From positions 248,001-312,000 of the forward strand of contig NZ_BSSQ01000004.1 of NCBI RefSeq assembly GCF_030161375.1: DNA of 64,000 nucleotides, given 5' to 3'. Positions within the stretch are counted from its first letter, which is position 1. Each line of letters opens with the position of its first letter. This DNA comes from Paenibacillus glycanilyticus (GTDB taxonomy: Bacteria; Bacillota; Bacilli; Paenibacillales; Paenibacillaceae). The notes beneath the pieces are model-generated. The model searched no databases, was not told where the DNA came from, and worked only from the letters and a program-made list of their open reading frames with translations. Of the stretch, positions 9,139 through 16,255 are shown piece by piece. The position numbers and the translations under genes were made by a program.

Positions 9139-9819
9139 TTATACTGCCGCTCTTGCTAAGAAGCCGGAAGGATCGCGGATGAGATGTTCAAAGCTGATAT
9201 CCTCAAGCGATTGACCGTGCTTGGTTATGGTACCGAAGTCAAGAAGTTTCGTAATCTTATTCGGAAGAACAACGCAATGAAGTCCTGCTGCCAAAGCTGC
9301 TTTGGCGCCGTTGGGGGAATCTTCGATCGCAATGGCATCTGCTGCCTCAATGCCAAGCTCAGAAATCGCTTGAAGGTAAAGGGAAGGGTCGGGCTTAACA
9401 TGGGTAACGTGATCCGCGGTACGGATACATTCGAAATAAGAGGCAAGACCAAGGCGGTCAAGATGGCGCGTCACCCAGTCCAGCTTGGAACTTGACGCAA
9501 GACCGATGCGGAGACCCGCGGCTTTGGCGGAATCCAGGAAGGAGACAACTCCGGGCCGCACCAGCTCATTTCTCATAAGTTCGGCATGTTTCTCGTGCAC
9601 TCGCGCGCGGAACGCATCCCGGTCAATCGTTATGCCGCAATCCGTTATTAAATATTCATAAGGATTAAATAGATGCAAGCTGGTCCCGATGCATTGCGAA
9701 TATTGCTCGAGGGTGAGTTCGACATTATGCTCTGCGTACAACTCGCGGAATGCCTCATACCAAGGCGTCTCGGTGTCAAGAATAGTGCCGTCAAAATCAA
9801 AGATAAGTGCTTTTGCCAA
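9139..9819 (-). CDS. HAD-superfamily phosphatase/phosphomutase (beta-PGM-like)
   Basis: 226 residues when started at a TTG at 9819, immediately after AAGGAGGAG; the longer open frame to 9903 would start inside a structured leader and add residues unrelated to the family. Motif I is FDFDGTILDTE near residue 7 (Asp nucleophile and acid), motif II is LASSSKLDW, a conserved Lys lies in HVKPDPSLY, and motif III is AIEDSPNGAKAA. The helical cap is of type C1, as in beta-phosphoglucomutase and sugar-phosphate phosphatases. It precedes mtlD on the same strand. A mannitol-1-phosphatase role is plausible but unproven; a general sugar phosphatase is the alternative. Confidence 0.83.
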   Translation of the reverse strand: MAKALIFDFDGTILDTETPWYEAFRELYAEHNVELTLEQYSQCIGTSLHLFNPYEYLITDCGITIDRDAFRARVHEKHAELMRNELVRPGVVSFLDSAKAAGLRIGLASSSKLDWVTRHLDRLGLASYFECIRTADHVTHVKPDPSLYLQAISELGIEAADAIAIEDSPNGAKAALAAGLHCVVLPNKITKLLDFGTITKHGQSLEDISFEHLIRDPSGFLARAAV

Positions 9820-9888
9820 TTGCGTTCTCCTCCTTGCGCTCTCAGCGCTTCGTAGTCGTGGTACCGGCGTGATGCCGGCGTACGTAAG

Positions 9889-9969
9889 GGGGCAGATAAG
9901 CAAAAAGACCCTGTATGCACAGGGTCACGCTTAAAAAGCAATAAGTTAATTGCACGACCGATCTGCCCC
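9889..9969 (-). promoter_or_regulatory. Structured leader enclosing an intrinsic terminator, upstream of HAD-mtlD
   Basis: On the minus strand GGGGCAGAT (plus 9961-9969) can pair with ATCTGCCCC (plus 9889-9897). Inside lie a GCAAT...ATTGC stem-loop and a strong terminator hairpin, giving a three-way-junction-like fold. Two more hairpins follow before the start codon: CCGGC-ATCAC-GCCGG and GCGCT-GAG-AGCGC, the latter just before the ribosome site. The 80 bp between the terminator and the TTG start are GC-rich with no obvious promoter, so transcription of the HAD gene would have to pass the terminator. I could not match it to a known riboswitch class. Confidence 0.5.
9902..9926 (-). terminator. 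Intrinsic terminator on minus strand (end of ArsR-type gene, or attenuator)
   Basis: GACCCTGT (9907-9914) and ACAGGGTC (9919-9926) form a perfect 8-bp stem with an ATGC loop. Five A residues at 9902-9906 read as a U-tract on the minus strand. Confidence 0.8.
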
Positions 9970-10058
9970 TGTAGAGGTTAGATTAAGCGTACTTTCATCC
10001 TACTGGAAGGGGGTGGAAGAGTCAACGAATGCAATCGCTTACCGACAAAATATAATTG

Positions 10059-10072
10059 TTAGAATATTCTAA
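10059..10072. promoter_or_regulatory. 14-bp palindrome between regulator and HAD gene
   Basis: TTAGAATATTCTAA is a perfect palindrome in an AT-rich stretch just downstream of the ArsR-type gene, next to a possible TATATT box on the minus strand. It may be an operator for a promoter feeding the HAD-mtlD leader. The promoter itself is weakly supported. Confidence 0.3.
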
Positions 10073-10085
10073 TAATAGATCGGCG

Positions 10086-11018
10086 CTAGTCCGCTTTGCT
10101 CCGATCCTTGTAATACACATTTACGAGAATATCTTGCTTGTAATTGCCGAATTGCTTGCCAAACAAGCTGATTCCTCCGCAATGCCGGGCCGACTCCAGG
10201 GAAGCGAGCTTGAATCGGAAGTCTTCGCCAAGCTTTAATCCAACATCTTCAATGGTTACATCGGATAATTTCATGCCGTCGAGGAAGGTGCCATTCGCTT
10301 GGATGGATAAGCTTTTGAGCAAACCGTTCTGGGTGCCGAGTTGCCACCAGGAAGGAGTAAGCGCGCCGCGTTTGCTGCCAAAGTCGCCCGGGCAGGTCCA
10401 TATGCCAACTTCGATATCATTGATATAGAAACTGATGTCGGAGGGCCAGTTCTCATTATAAGAAGGCGCTTCGGAACAAAGCTCGAGCGAAATATCAAGC
10501 TGGCTTGCATCCTGGGCAGCATGCAAGTAATTCGGAATCCGGTATTCGACAAATCCGCTTCCGAACCACAAGTGAGCAGCATTCATCCGTTCTGGATTAG
10601 AGAAATATCTCGGATCGTCAACGAGTCCTAATATTTTGCTCTCCGAAGCAAGCCCGCAGGTTGGCTTGACGGCATATTCCGAATATTGGCCGATCGGAAT
10701 CTCGACGGAATATTTCGTTTCCGCTTCAGCACCGGAATCAGTTGGCAGAGAGCGTAGCTGCAGAGTAAGCGAGTCGATTGCAAGCGAGCACATCTTCGGG
10801 CTCCCTCTCGTACCGGACAAGCTTTCGGTCTTGATGAGGCCGCCTTCCTCCATCTTTTGAATATGTTTGGTGACGATTGCCGAGGAGAGGCCAAGCGTCT
10901 CTGCAAGCTCTTTGATGCTCATGGATTTCACATTAAGCAGTTCAATCATTCTCACCCGCGTCTCCGATGAGAAGCATTCGAGCATGGCCATATATTTGGT
11001 GCTGACTTGTATATGCAC
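10086..11018 (-). CDS. ArsR-type HTH regulator with large C-terminal probable ligand-sensing domain
   Basis: 310 residues from a GTG start with GAGGA six bases upstream. Residues 1-90 are an ArsR-like winged helix (CFSSETRVRMIELLNVKS, then IKELAETLGLSSAIVTKHIQ). The remaining 220 residues are not metal-sensor-like. They form a probable beta-rich domain (WFGSGFVEYRIPNYLHA, NENWPSDISFYINDIEVGIW, a GDFGSKRGALTPSWW loop) found in Firmicute regulators next to glycosidase genes. Aromatic residues and the divergent GH2 gene suggest that it senses a sugar, which is inference. It has its own promoter inside the shared control region and is probably autoregulated. Confidence 0.78.
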   Translation of the reverse strand: MHIQVSTKYMAMLECFSSETRVRMIELLNVKSMSIKELAETLGLSSAIVTKHIQKMEEGGLIKTESLSGTRGSPKMCSLAIDSLTLQLRSLPTDSGAEAETKYSVEIPIGQYSEYAVKPTCGLASESKILGLVDDPRYFSNPERMNAAHLWFGSGFVEYRIPNYLHAAQDASQLDISLELCSEAPSYNENWPSDISFYINDIEVGIWTCPGDFGSKRGALTPSWWQLGTQNGLLKSLSIQANGTFLDGMKLSDVTIEDVGLKLGEDFRFKLASLESARHCGGISLFGKQFGNYKQDILVNVYYKDRSKAD

Positions 11019-11048
11019 GTTGGTTCCTCGCTTTCTATCTTCTTGGCA

Positions 11049-11077
11049 ATTATATAACTAAAATGTTAATAAAACAA
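11049..11077 (-). promoter_or_regulatory. SigA promoter of the ArsR-type regulator gene
   Basis: On the minus strand, TTGTTT (plus 11072-11077) and TATAAT (plus 11049-11054) are separated by 17 bp. The -35 box lies inside operator copy 1. Confidence 0.7.
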
Positions 11078-11087
11078 CTTTTTAGTT
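11065..11087. promoter_or_regulatory. Operator copy 1 (23-bp direct repeat)
   Basis: This 23-bp segment matches 11139-11161 at 20 of 23 positions, sharing GTTAATA, AACAACTT, TT and GTT blocks. It overlaps the -35 boxes of both divergent promoters. It is probably bound by the adjacent ArsR-type regulator. Confidence 0.7.
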
Positions 11088-11115
11088 GACGATAAACGCA
11101 TCCGCACGTTAGAAT
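11086..11115 (+). promoter_or_regulatory. SigA promoter of GH2 gene
   Basis: TTGACG (11086-11091) and TAGAAT (11110-11115) lie 18 bp apart. The predicted start near 11122 lies between the two operator copies. Confidence 0.75.
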
Positions 11116-11138
11116 AAGCTGCAGAATCAAACTTATAC

Positions 11139-11161
11139 GTTAATATAACAACTTATTGGTT
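11139..11161. promoter_or_regulatory. Operator copy 2 (23-bp direct repeat)
   Basis: Second copy of the 11065-11087 repeat, exactly 74 bp downstream (about seven helical turns) and ending 10 bp before the GH2 ribosome site. The phasing suits DNA looping or cooperative binding. Confidence 0.7.
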
Positions 11162-11181
11162 AACTAACGGAGGCGTAAACG

Positions 11182-12942
11182 ATGACAAACTTGCCAAGAG
11201 CAGAATATCCAAGACCACAATTCAACCGCGATGCATGGGTTTGCTTAAACGGTGAATGGGATTTTGATTTTGATGATGCGCGCGTAGGCAGCTCTGAGGG
11301 CTGGTTTACCGGGGAAAGAGATTTCACGAAAAAGATTCAAGTTCCGTTTAGCTTCGAAAGCGCATTAAGCGGCATTGGCGATCCAACGTTCCATGACGTG
11401 GTATGGTACCGCAGACAGCTGGATATTCCGGCAGCTTTCCAAGGAAAACGAATCATTCTCCATTTCGGCGCCGTAGATTATGAAGCATCGGTGTGGGTGA
11501 ACGGACAACTGGTTGCAATGCATGAAGGCGGGCATACCCCATTCCAGGCGGATATTACGGACGCTTTGCAGTCCGGCGGCAACAATACGCTTGTCGTAAA
11601 AGCTGTCGATCATGGCACGGACGTATTCCTGCCGCGCGGCAAGCAGTTCTGGGAAGAGAAATCCCGTTCGATCTGGTATACCCGTACTACGGGCATTTGG
11701 CAGTCCGTATGGATGGAGGCGGTATCGCCGGTTCATCTTCGCAAAGTGAAATACGTGGCGGATATCGATACCAACGAAATCCAGATCCGTTCGTTTGTTG
11801 GCGGTTATGTTCCGGGCGCGAAGAACGTTAGCCTGTCGGTTAACATTTCGTTCGCCGGTGAAGTTATCTCCGAAGATACGTTCCTGGTTCGCGCGGGCGA
11901 AGAAAGCCGGAAGATCAAGCTGAGCGGCTTGAACGATCACGGCATGGACCGGTTCTGGTCGCCTGAACGTCCAAACCTGTATGACGTGGAATACGCGGTA
12001 TCGGTTGACGGCGTTGAAGTTGACCGCGTAACGAGCTACTTCGGCATGCGCAAAATCTCCATCGAGAACGGCAAATTCAATCTGAACAACCGTCCTTACT
12101 ATAGCAAGCTGGTTCTGGATCAAGGTTACTTCCCGGACGGCAATCTGACTCCTCCTTCGGATGAAGCAATTAAGAAAGACGTTGTTCTGATGAAGGAAAT
12201 GGGCTTTAACGGCGCGCGCAAGCATCAGAAGGTGGAAGACCCGCGTTTCCTGTACTGGTGTGACAAGCTTGGTCTTATCGTATGGGGCGAGATGGCTAAC
12301 GCTTGCGATTACTCGGAAGAGTACGTCCGCCGCATTACGAAGGAATGGCAAGAAGCGATCGACCGCGACTTCAACCACCCTTCCATCGCCGTATGGGTAC
12401 CGCTGAACGAAAGCTGGGGCGTGCCAAACATTCAGATCGACGTGCGCCAGCAGCAGCATGCGCTAGCGATGTATCATTTGACCAAGTCGCTTGACCCAAC
12501 GCGTCTTGTTATTTCCAACGACGGTTGGGAAATGGTTGCTACCGATCTGTACAACATCCATGACTACGAGTGGAGACGCGAAGTACTGGAAGACCGTTAC
12601 GGCAGCGCCCAGAAAGCGGTCTCGGCAATGCCGGCTAACCGCCGCCTTAGCGTAGCGGGTTACGAATATGACGGCCAGCCGATCATCATCACCGAGTTCG
12701 GCGGCATCGCGTACAAGAAAAGCGAATGGGAAGGCTGGGGTTATTCCGGCGCTTCTAGCGACGAGGATTTCGTAGAACGTCTTCGCAACGTTATCCAGCC
12801 GATGATCTTCTCCGGCGTTGTACAAGGCTATTGCTATACGCAGCTGACTGACGTCGAGCAAGAGATCAATGGACTACTCACGTACGACCGTCAGCCGAAG
12901 GTACCTCTTGAGCTGATTAAAGCGATTAACGAAGGCAAATAA
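11182..12942 (+). CDS. GH2 family glycoside hydrolase
   Basis: 586 residues, cytoplasmic (no signal peptide). The order is GH2 sugar-binding jelly roll (residues 1-180, with RPQFNRDAWVCLNGEWDF and VWYRRQLDIP), an immunoglobulin-like domain (180-285) and a TIM barrel (285-586). Catalytic residues are Glu410 (acid/base, in VPLNESWG) and Glu505 (nucleophile, in IITEFGG). At about 590 residues it is a compact GH2 like beta-glucuronidases and short beta-galactosidases; which sugar it removes cannot be decided. RBS ACGGAGGCG. It is controlled by the divergent ArsR-type gene through two operators and ends in a strong terminator, so it is transcribed alone. Confidence 0.88.
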   Translation: MTNLPRAEYPRPQFNRDAWVCLNGEWDFDFDDARVGSSEGWFTGERDFTKKIQVPFSFESALSGIGDPTFHDVVWYRRQLDIPAAFQGKRIILHFGAVDYEASVWVNGQLVAMHEGGHTPFQADITDALQSGGNNTLVVKAVDHGTDVFLPRGKQFWEEKSRSIWYTRTTGIWQSVWMEAVSPVHLRKVKYVADIDTNEIQIRSFVGGYVPGAKNVSLSVNISFAGEVISEDTFLVRAGEESRKIKLSGLNDHGMDRFWSPERPNLYDVEYAVSVDGVEVDRVTSYFGMRKISIENGKFNLNNRPYYSKLVLDQGYFPDGNLTPPSDEAIKKDVVLMKEMGFNGARKHQKVEDPRFLYWCDKLGLIVWGEMANACDYSEEYVRRITKEWQEAIDRDFNHPSIAVWVPLNESWGVPNIQIDVRQQQHALAMYHLTKSLDPTRLVISNDGWEMVATDLYNIHDYEWRREVLEDRYGSAQKAVSAMPANRRLSVAGYEYDGQPIIITEFGGIAYKKSEWEGWGYSGASSDEDFVERLRNVIQPMIFSGVVQGYCYTQLTDVEQEINGLLTYDRQPKVPLELIKAINEGK

Positions 12943-12953
12943 CGCGCAGCGGA

Positions 12954-12992
12954 AACCGGACAGCATGAGCAACAAGCTGTCCGGTTTTTTTG
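12954..12992 (+). terminator. Terminator after GH2 gene
   Basis: AACCGGACAGC (12954-12964) pairs perfectly with GCTGTCCGGTT (12976-12986), followed by a T run to 12991. Confidence 0.9.
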
Positions 12993-13070
12993 TCGAACGG
13001 TTGTACAACCATCTATAAATATGTCCACTCCTTCTAAAAAAGCGACATGTGCGCGCGATTCCCCGCCAGC

Positions 13071-13076
13071 TAGAAT
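13071..13076 (+). promoter_or_regulatory. Probable -10 box of the first sugar-uptake operon
   Basis: TAGAAT lies 43 bp before the binding-protein start with no recognisable -35 box 16-18 bp upstream. This fits activation by an AraC-type response regulator such as the one at 21155. Confidence 0.4.
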
Positions 13077-13118
13077 GAGTATCAGAAAGAGCGACAAACA
13101 TTCTAGGGGGAAGCGACA

Positions 13119-14432
13119 ATGAAACAATCGTTCAAGCTTTTGGGTACATCGTTAATCGCACTTAGCCTGGTTGCGGCAGCAGGATGCGGCAGCAACAACG
13201 GCGGCAACAATGCGGAAGGCAATAAACAAGCAAACAGCGGTACAAACGCTGCTGCCGGCAATAGCACGGAAGCAAAAGCGGAAAAGGCAGACATTCTGTT
13301 CTGGACGCCGTTCTCCGGCGCCGACGGCGAGTTCATGAAGAAGATTGTAGAGAAATACAACTCGTCCCAGGACACTTACAAAGTAAAACTCGTTATCCAG
13401 CCAAACGGCGAATATTACAAGCTGCTTGACGTTGCGCTGAGCGCGGGCAAAGACCGTCCGGATCTGGCGATCATGCACGTGGACCAAATTCCGACGTACG
13501 TGAACAAAGGCCAGCTTCAACCGATGGACGATTTGGCGGGGGCAGCGGCAATCAACAAAACGGATTACGTAGACGCTCCGGTGAACTACGAGACAATCGA
13601 CGGCAAATGGTACGGTATTCCGCTCGATATCCATCCGCTTGTAATGTACTACAACAAAGATTTGTTCGCGAAAGCCGGCATTACGGCTCCGCCAACGAAC
13701 CGCGCGGAATTCGAGGCGGACGTAGAGAAGCTGACTGACAAAGCTAAAGGCACATACGGTTATGTTGTTCCGACGCTTTGGCCGCAACAATTTATCTTCC
13801 CGACGCTCGTATGGCAAAATGGCGGCGACCTGTGGAATGGTACGGACGTAGCTTACAACTCGCCTGAAGCGGTTGAGATGGTGCAATGGCTGCGCGGCCT
13901 CGTAGACAAAGGCGTGTCCCCTGGCAACGTACAGCAAGACGGCGAGAACACCTTGTTCCTGCAAGGCAAAAACGCGATTCAATTCAATGGTCCTTGGATG
14001 AAAGGCCAATTCGACGAAGCGGGCATCAACTACGGCGTAGCGCCGGTTCCGCAAATCGGCAAAGCGAAACAAGCGGTATACGCAGGCTCCCATAACTTCG
14101 TGCTTCCTAAAGGCGTAACGGACGCGGCTGTGGTTAAAGGCATCGGCGACTTCCTGAAATACGTATCGACCAACTCGATGGATTGGGCGGCTTCCGGTCA
14201 AGCACTGGCTTCCAAGCCAATGCTGGAAAGCGAAGAATTCAAAGCTCTTGATATGCAAAGCAACGTAGCGAAATCGTTCGATTACGTGCAATTCGCGCCT
14301 AACGTATTGAACTGGGGTACGATTATCGATCCGGTATGGGGCGAGCTGAGCAATGCGATTCTTGGCAAGAAGGACGCTCAAAAAGCGATGGACGATGCAG
14401 TAGCGAAGTCCAGACAAGCAATGAAAAAATAA
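13119..14432 (+). CDS. ABC sugar-binding lipoprotein (family 1 solute-binding protein)
   Basis: 437 residues, RBS AGGGGG. The signal peptide ends in a lipobox (LVAAAGC, Cys near residue 23), followed by an Asn/Gly-rich linker. The mature part is a family-1 periplasmic-binding fold (DILFWTPFSGADGEFMKKIV at its start, then LDIHPLVMYYNKDLFAKAGI), as in CUT1 oligosaccharide importers. It captures an oligosaccharide outside the membrane and delivers it to the permeases at 14536 and 15431. A hairpin separates it from the permease genes, a common way to raise binding-protein level. The sugar is probably an arabino- or xylo-oligosaccharide given GH43 in the operon (inference). Confidence 0.9.
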   Translation: MKQSFKLLGTSLIALSLVAAAGCGSNNGGNNAEGNKQANSGTNAAAGNSTEAKAEKADILFWTPFSGADGEFMKKIVEKYNSSQDTYKVKLVIQPNGEYYKLLDVALSAGKDRPDLAIMHVDQIPTYVNKGQLQPMDDLAGAAAINKTDYVDAPVNYETIDGKWYGIPLDIHPLVMYYNKDLFAKAGITAPPTNRAEFEADVEKLTDKAKGTYGYVVPTLWPQQFIFPTLVWQNGGDLWNGTDVAYNSPEAVEMVQWLRGLVDKGVSPGNVQQDGENTLFLQGKNAIQFNGPWMKGQFDEAGINYGVAPVPQIGKAKQAVYAGSHNFVLPKGVTDAAVVKGIGDFLKYVSTNSMDWAASGQALASKPMLESEEFKALDMQSNVAKSFDYVQFAPNVLNWGTIIDPVWGELSNAILGKKDAQKAMDDAVAKSRQAMKK

Positions 14433-14458
14433 ACCGCAACTTGCGTAAAAGAAGAATG

Positions 14459-14503
14459 GAGGACGGAGAAGCAGGCAACAAGCTTCTTCGTTCCTCTGTT
14501 TTC
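14459..14503 (+). terminator. Intercistronic stem-loop between binding protein and permeases
   Basis: The arm at 14459-14472 (GAGGACGGAGAAGC) pairs imperfectly with 14482-14496 (GCTTCTTCGTTCCTC) and is followed by TGTTTTC. It is probably a partial terminator or an mRNA-stabilising hairpin. Confidence 0.5.
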
Positions 14504-14535
14504 ACCTTTAACCGGAAATGGAGGAGCTGTAATTG

Positions 14536-15426
14536 ATGAAGAGCAGTTTGCAATCCCGCATCACGTCATCCTTGTTTGTCCTGCCGTATTTACTCAGCTT
14601 CTGTGCGTTTCTGCTGATCCCGATTTTGTACGGCATTTATATTTCCTTCCATAATTTCGAGCTGCTGTCGGATTCGCATAAATTCGTAGGCTTCGATAAC
14701 TATGTCAAAATCTTTACGCCAGGCACTTACTTGTACGATTCGTTCTTTAACGGTCTATGGAATACGCTGCAGTTCGTTTTGTATTCGGTGCCGCTTCTTG
14801 TGATCCTCGGCCTTGCACTCGCGATCTTGCTGAACCAGCTGCCGAAGCGGATCCGCGGATTGTTCCGTACGTTCTACTTCATGCCTTACGCGATTTCCGG
14901 TTCCGTCATGGCAGTGATCTGGCTCATGATGTTTGATACAAACGCCGGATTCTTGAACGGATTGCTCGCTAAGATGCATGTTGATCCGGTTGCTTGGCTG
15001 ACGGACCTGCCATGGGTGTGGGTATCGCTTGTGCTCACCACGCTGTGGTGGACGATTGGTTTCAATATGATTATTTTCACGAATGCGCTTAATGAAGTGC
15101 CGGAGGATTATTACGAGGCGGCTTCGATCGATGGCGCCAACGCCTGGAAAAAGTTCGTCAGCATTACGCTTCCGTCGATTCGTCCGGTAATGCTGTTTAT
15201 TATTATCACTTCGACGATTGCTTCCTTTAACGTGTATGCGCAGCCGTTCTTGCTCACGCGCGGCGGTCCTGGCGACAGCACGAAAGTATTGCTCATGAAC
15301 GTTCTCGACGAAGCCTTTAAAGGCAAGCAAGTCGGTTCGGCTTCTGCAATGGCGATTCTGATGGCACTTATCATCATTATCATCTCGGCTGTTCAATACA
15401 AGATCGCTTACGGAAGGAAGGAGTAG
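14536..15426 (+). CDS. ABC sugar transporter permease (MalF/UgpA type)
   Basis: 296 residues from the ATG at 14536, nine bases after GGAGGAG; a TTG one codon upstream is possible. Six predicted membrane helices and the cytoplasmic EAA loop (EAASIDGANAWKKF) that docks the ATPase. It forms the membrane channel with the next gene. Binding-protein-dependent sugar import is the family role. No ATPase gene lies in the operon. Confidence 0.92.
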   Translation: MKSSLQSRITSSLFVLPYLLSFCAFLLIPILYGIYISFHNFELLSDSHKFVGFDNYVKIFTPGTYLYDSFFNGLWNTLQFVLYSVPLLVILGLALAILLNQLPKRIRGLFRTFYFMPYAISGSVMAVIWLMMFDTNAGFLNGLLAKMHVDPVAWLTDLPWVWVSLVLTTLWWTIGFNMIIFTNALNEVPEDYYEAASIDGANAWKKFVSITLPSIRPVMLFIIITSTIASFNVYAQPFLLTRGGPGDSTKVLLMNVLDEAFKGKQVGSASAMAILMALIIIIISAVQYKIAYGRKE

Positions 15427-15430
15427 AAGC

Positions 15431-16255
15431 ATGAAAAAAACATTGCTTATCGTACTTGCAGTCATTATCGCCGCATTTTTCTTGCTTCCACTCATCTGGA
15501 TGTTATCAACTTCCTTCAAAAATGACTTCGAAGCATTAGCGGGGCAAATGAATCTGATCCCTAAGAAACCCACCTTTGAGAACTATTTGGACGGCCTCAA
15601 AGGCAACCTGATGAACGTACCTATTACGCGCTGGATTACGAACTCTTTATTCGTAGGCGCAGCGGGAACGGCGATTGTGCTATTGTTCTCTTCCATGGCC
15701 GCTTTTGCGCTGGCCCGTCTGCAGGATCTTCCGCTCAAAAAGCTGATGTTCCCGATGTTTATCGGTTCGATGATGATCCCGGGCGTCTTGACGTTCCTGC
15801 CGATGTACCTGGAGTTTAATGGACTAGGCTTGATCAATACGTATGCCGCGCTTATTCTGCCATACTCGTCCGGCGCGTTTGGCGTGTTCCTGCTGTTCCA
15901 GTTTTTTGTTGCTTTCCCGAAGGAAATTGAAGAAGCAGCCCGCATTGACGGCGCGAACAAATGGCAGATCTATTCCCGCATTTTGCTGCCGGCTTCGGTG
16001 TCCATTATGGTGACGCTGGCGATCTTTACGTTTATGGGCATTTATAATGATTTTGTATGGCCGCTTTATTCGACGACTTCGCCGGAGATGCGCACGATTA
16101 CGGCCGGTATTGCGATGATGGCGCAAGGCAGCTATACGCAAGCATACGGCAAGCTGATGTCGATGACGGTTATTGCGACGCTTCCGGTATTTATTATCTT
16201 TATTATCGGTCAGCGATCTTTCGTTAAAGCGATTACGCAGGCAGGTGTGAAATGA
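15431..16255 (+). CDS. ABC sugar transporter permease (MalG/UgpE type)
   Basis: 274 residues with six predicted helices and the EAA loop EEAARIDGANKWQIY. It starts 4 bp after the previous permease and overlaps the GH43 gene by four bases (ATGA), so the three are translationally coupled. It is the second half of the CUT1 channel. Confidence 0.92.
   Translation: MKKTLLIVLAVIIAAFFLLPLIWMLSTSFKNDFEALAGQMNLIPKKPTFENYLDGLKGNLMNVPITRWITNSLFVGAAGTAIVLLFSSMAAFALARLQDLPLKKLMFPMFIGSMMIPGVLTFLPMYLEFNGLGLINTYAALILPYSSGAFGVFLLFQFFVAFPKEIEEAARIDGANKWQIYSRILLPASVSIMVTLAIFTFMGIYNDFVWPLYSTTSPEMRTITAGIAMMAQGSYTQAYGKLMSMTVIATLPVFIIFIIGQRSFVKAITQAGVK

Noticed and set aside
9820-9903. N-terminal extension of the HAD protein
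   Set aside because: It reads through leader hairpins and precedes the AAGGAGGAG ribosome site. Family alignment begins at the TTG at 9819.
9961-10020. T-box-like stretch GGGGGTGGAAG
   Set aside because: It is on the wrong strand for the downstream genes and lacks the T-box core and specifier elements.
11365-12459. 364-codon minus-strand open frame
   Set aside because: It is antisense to the GH2 TIM barrel and has no recognisable domain or ribosome site.
13152-14417. 421-codon minus-strand open frame
   Set aside because: It lies wholly inside the binding-protein gene on the other strand, its product has no family features and it lacks a ribosome site. It is a shadow of biased codon use.
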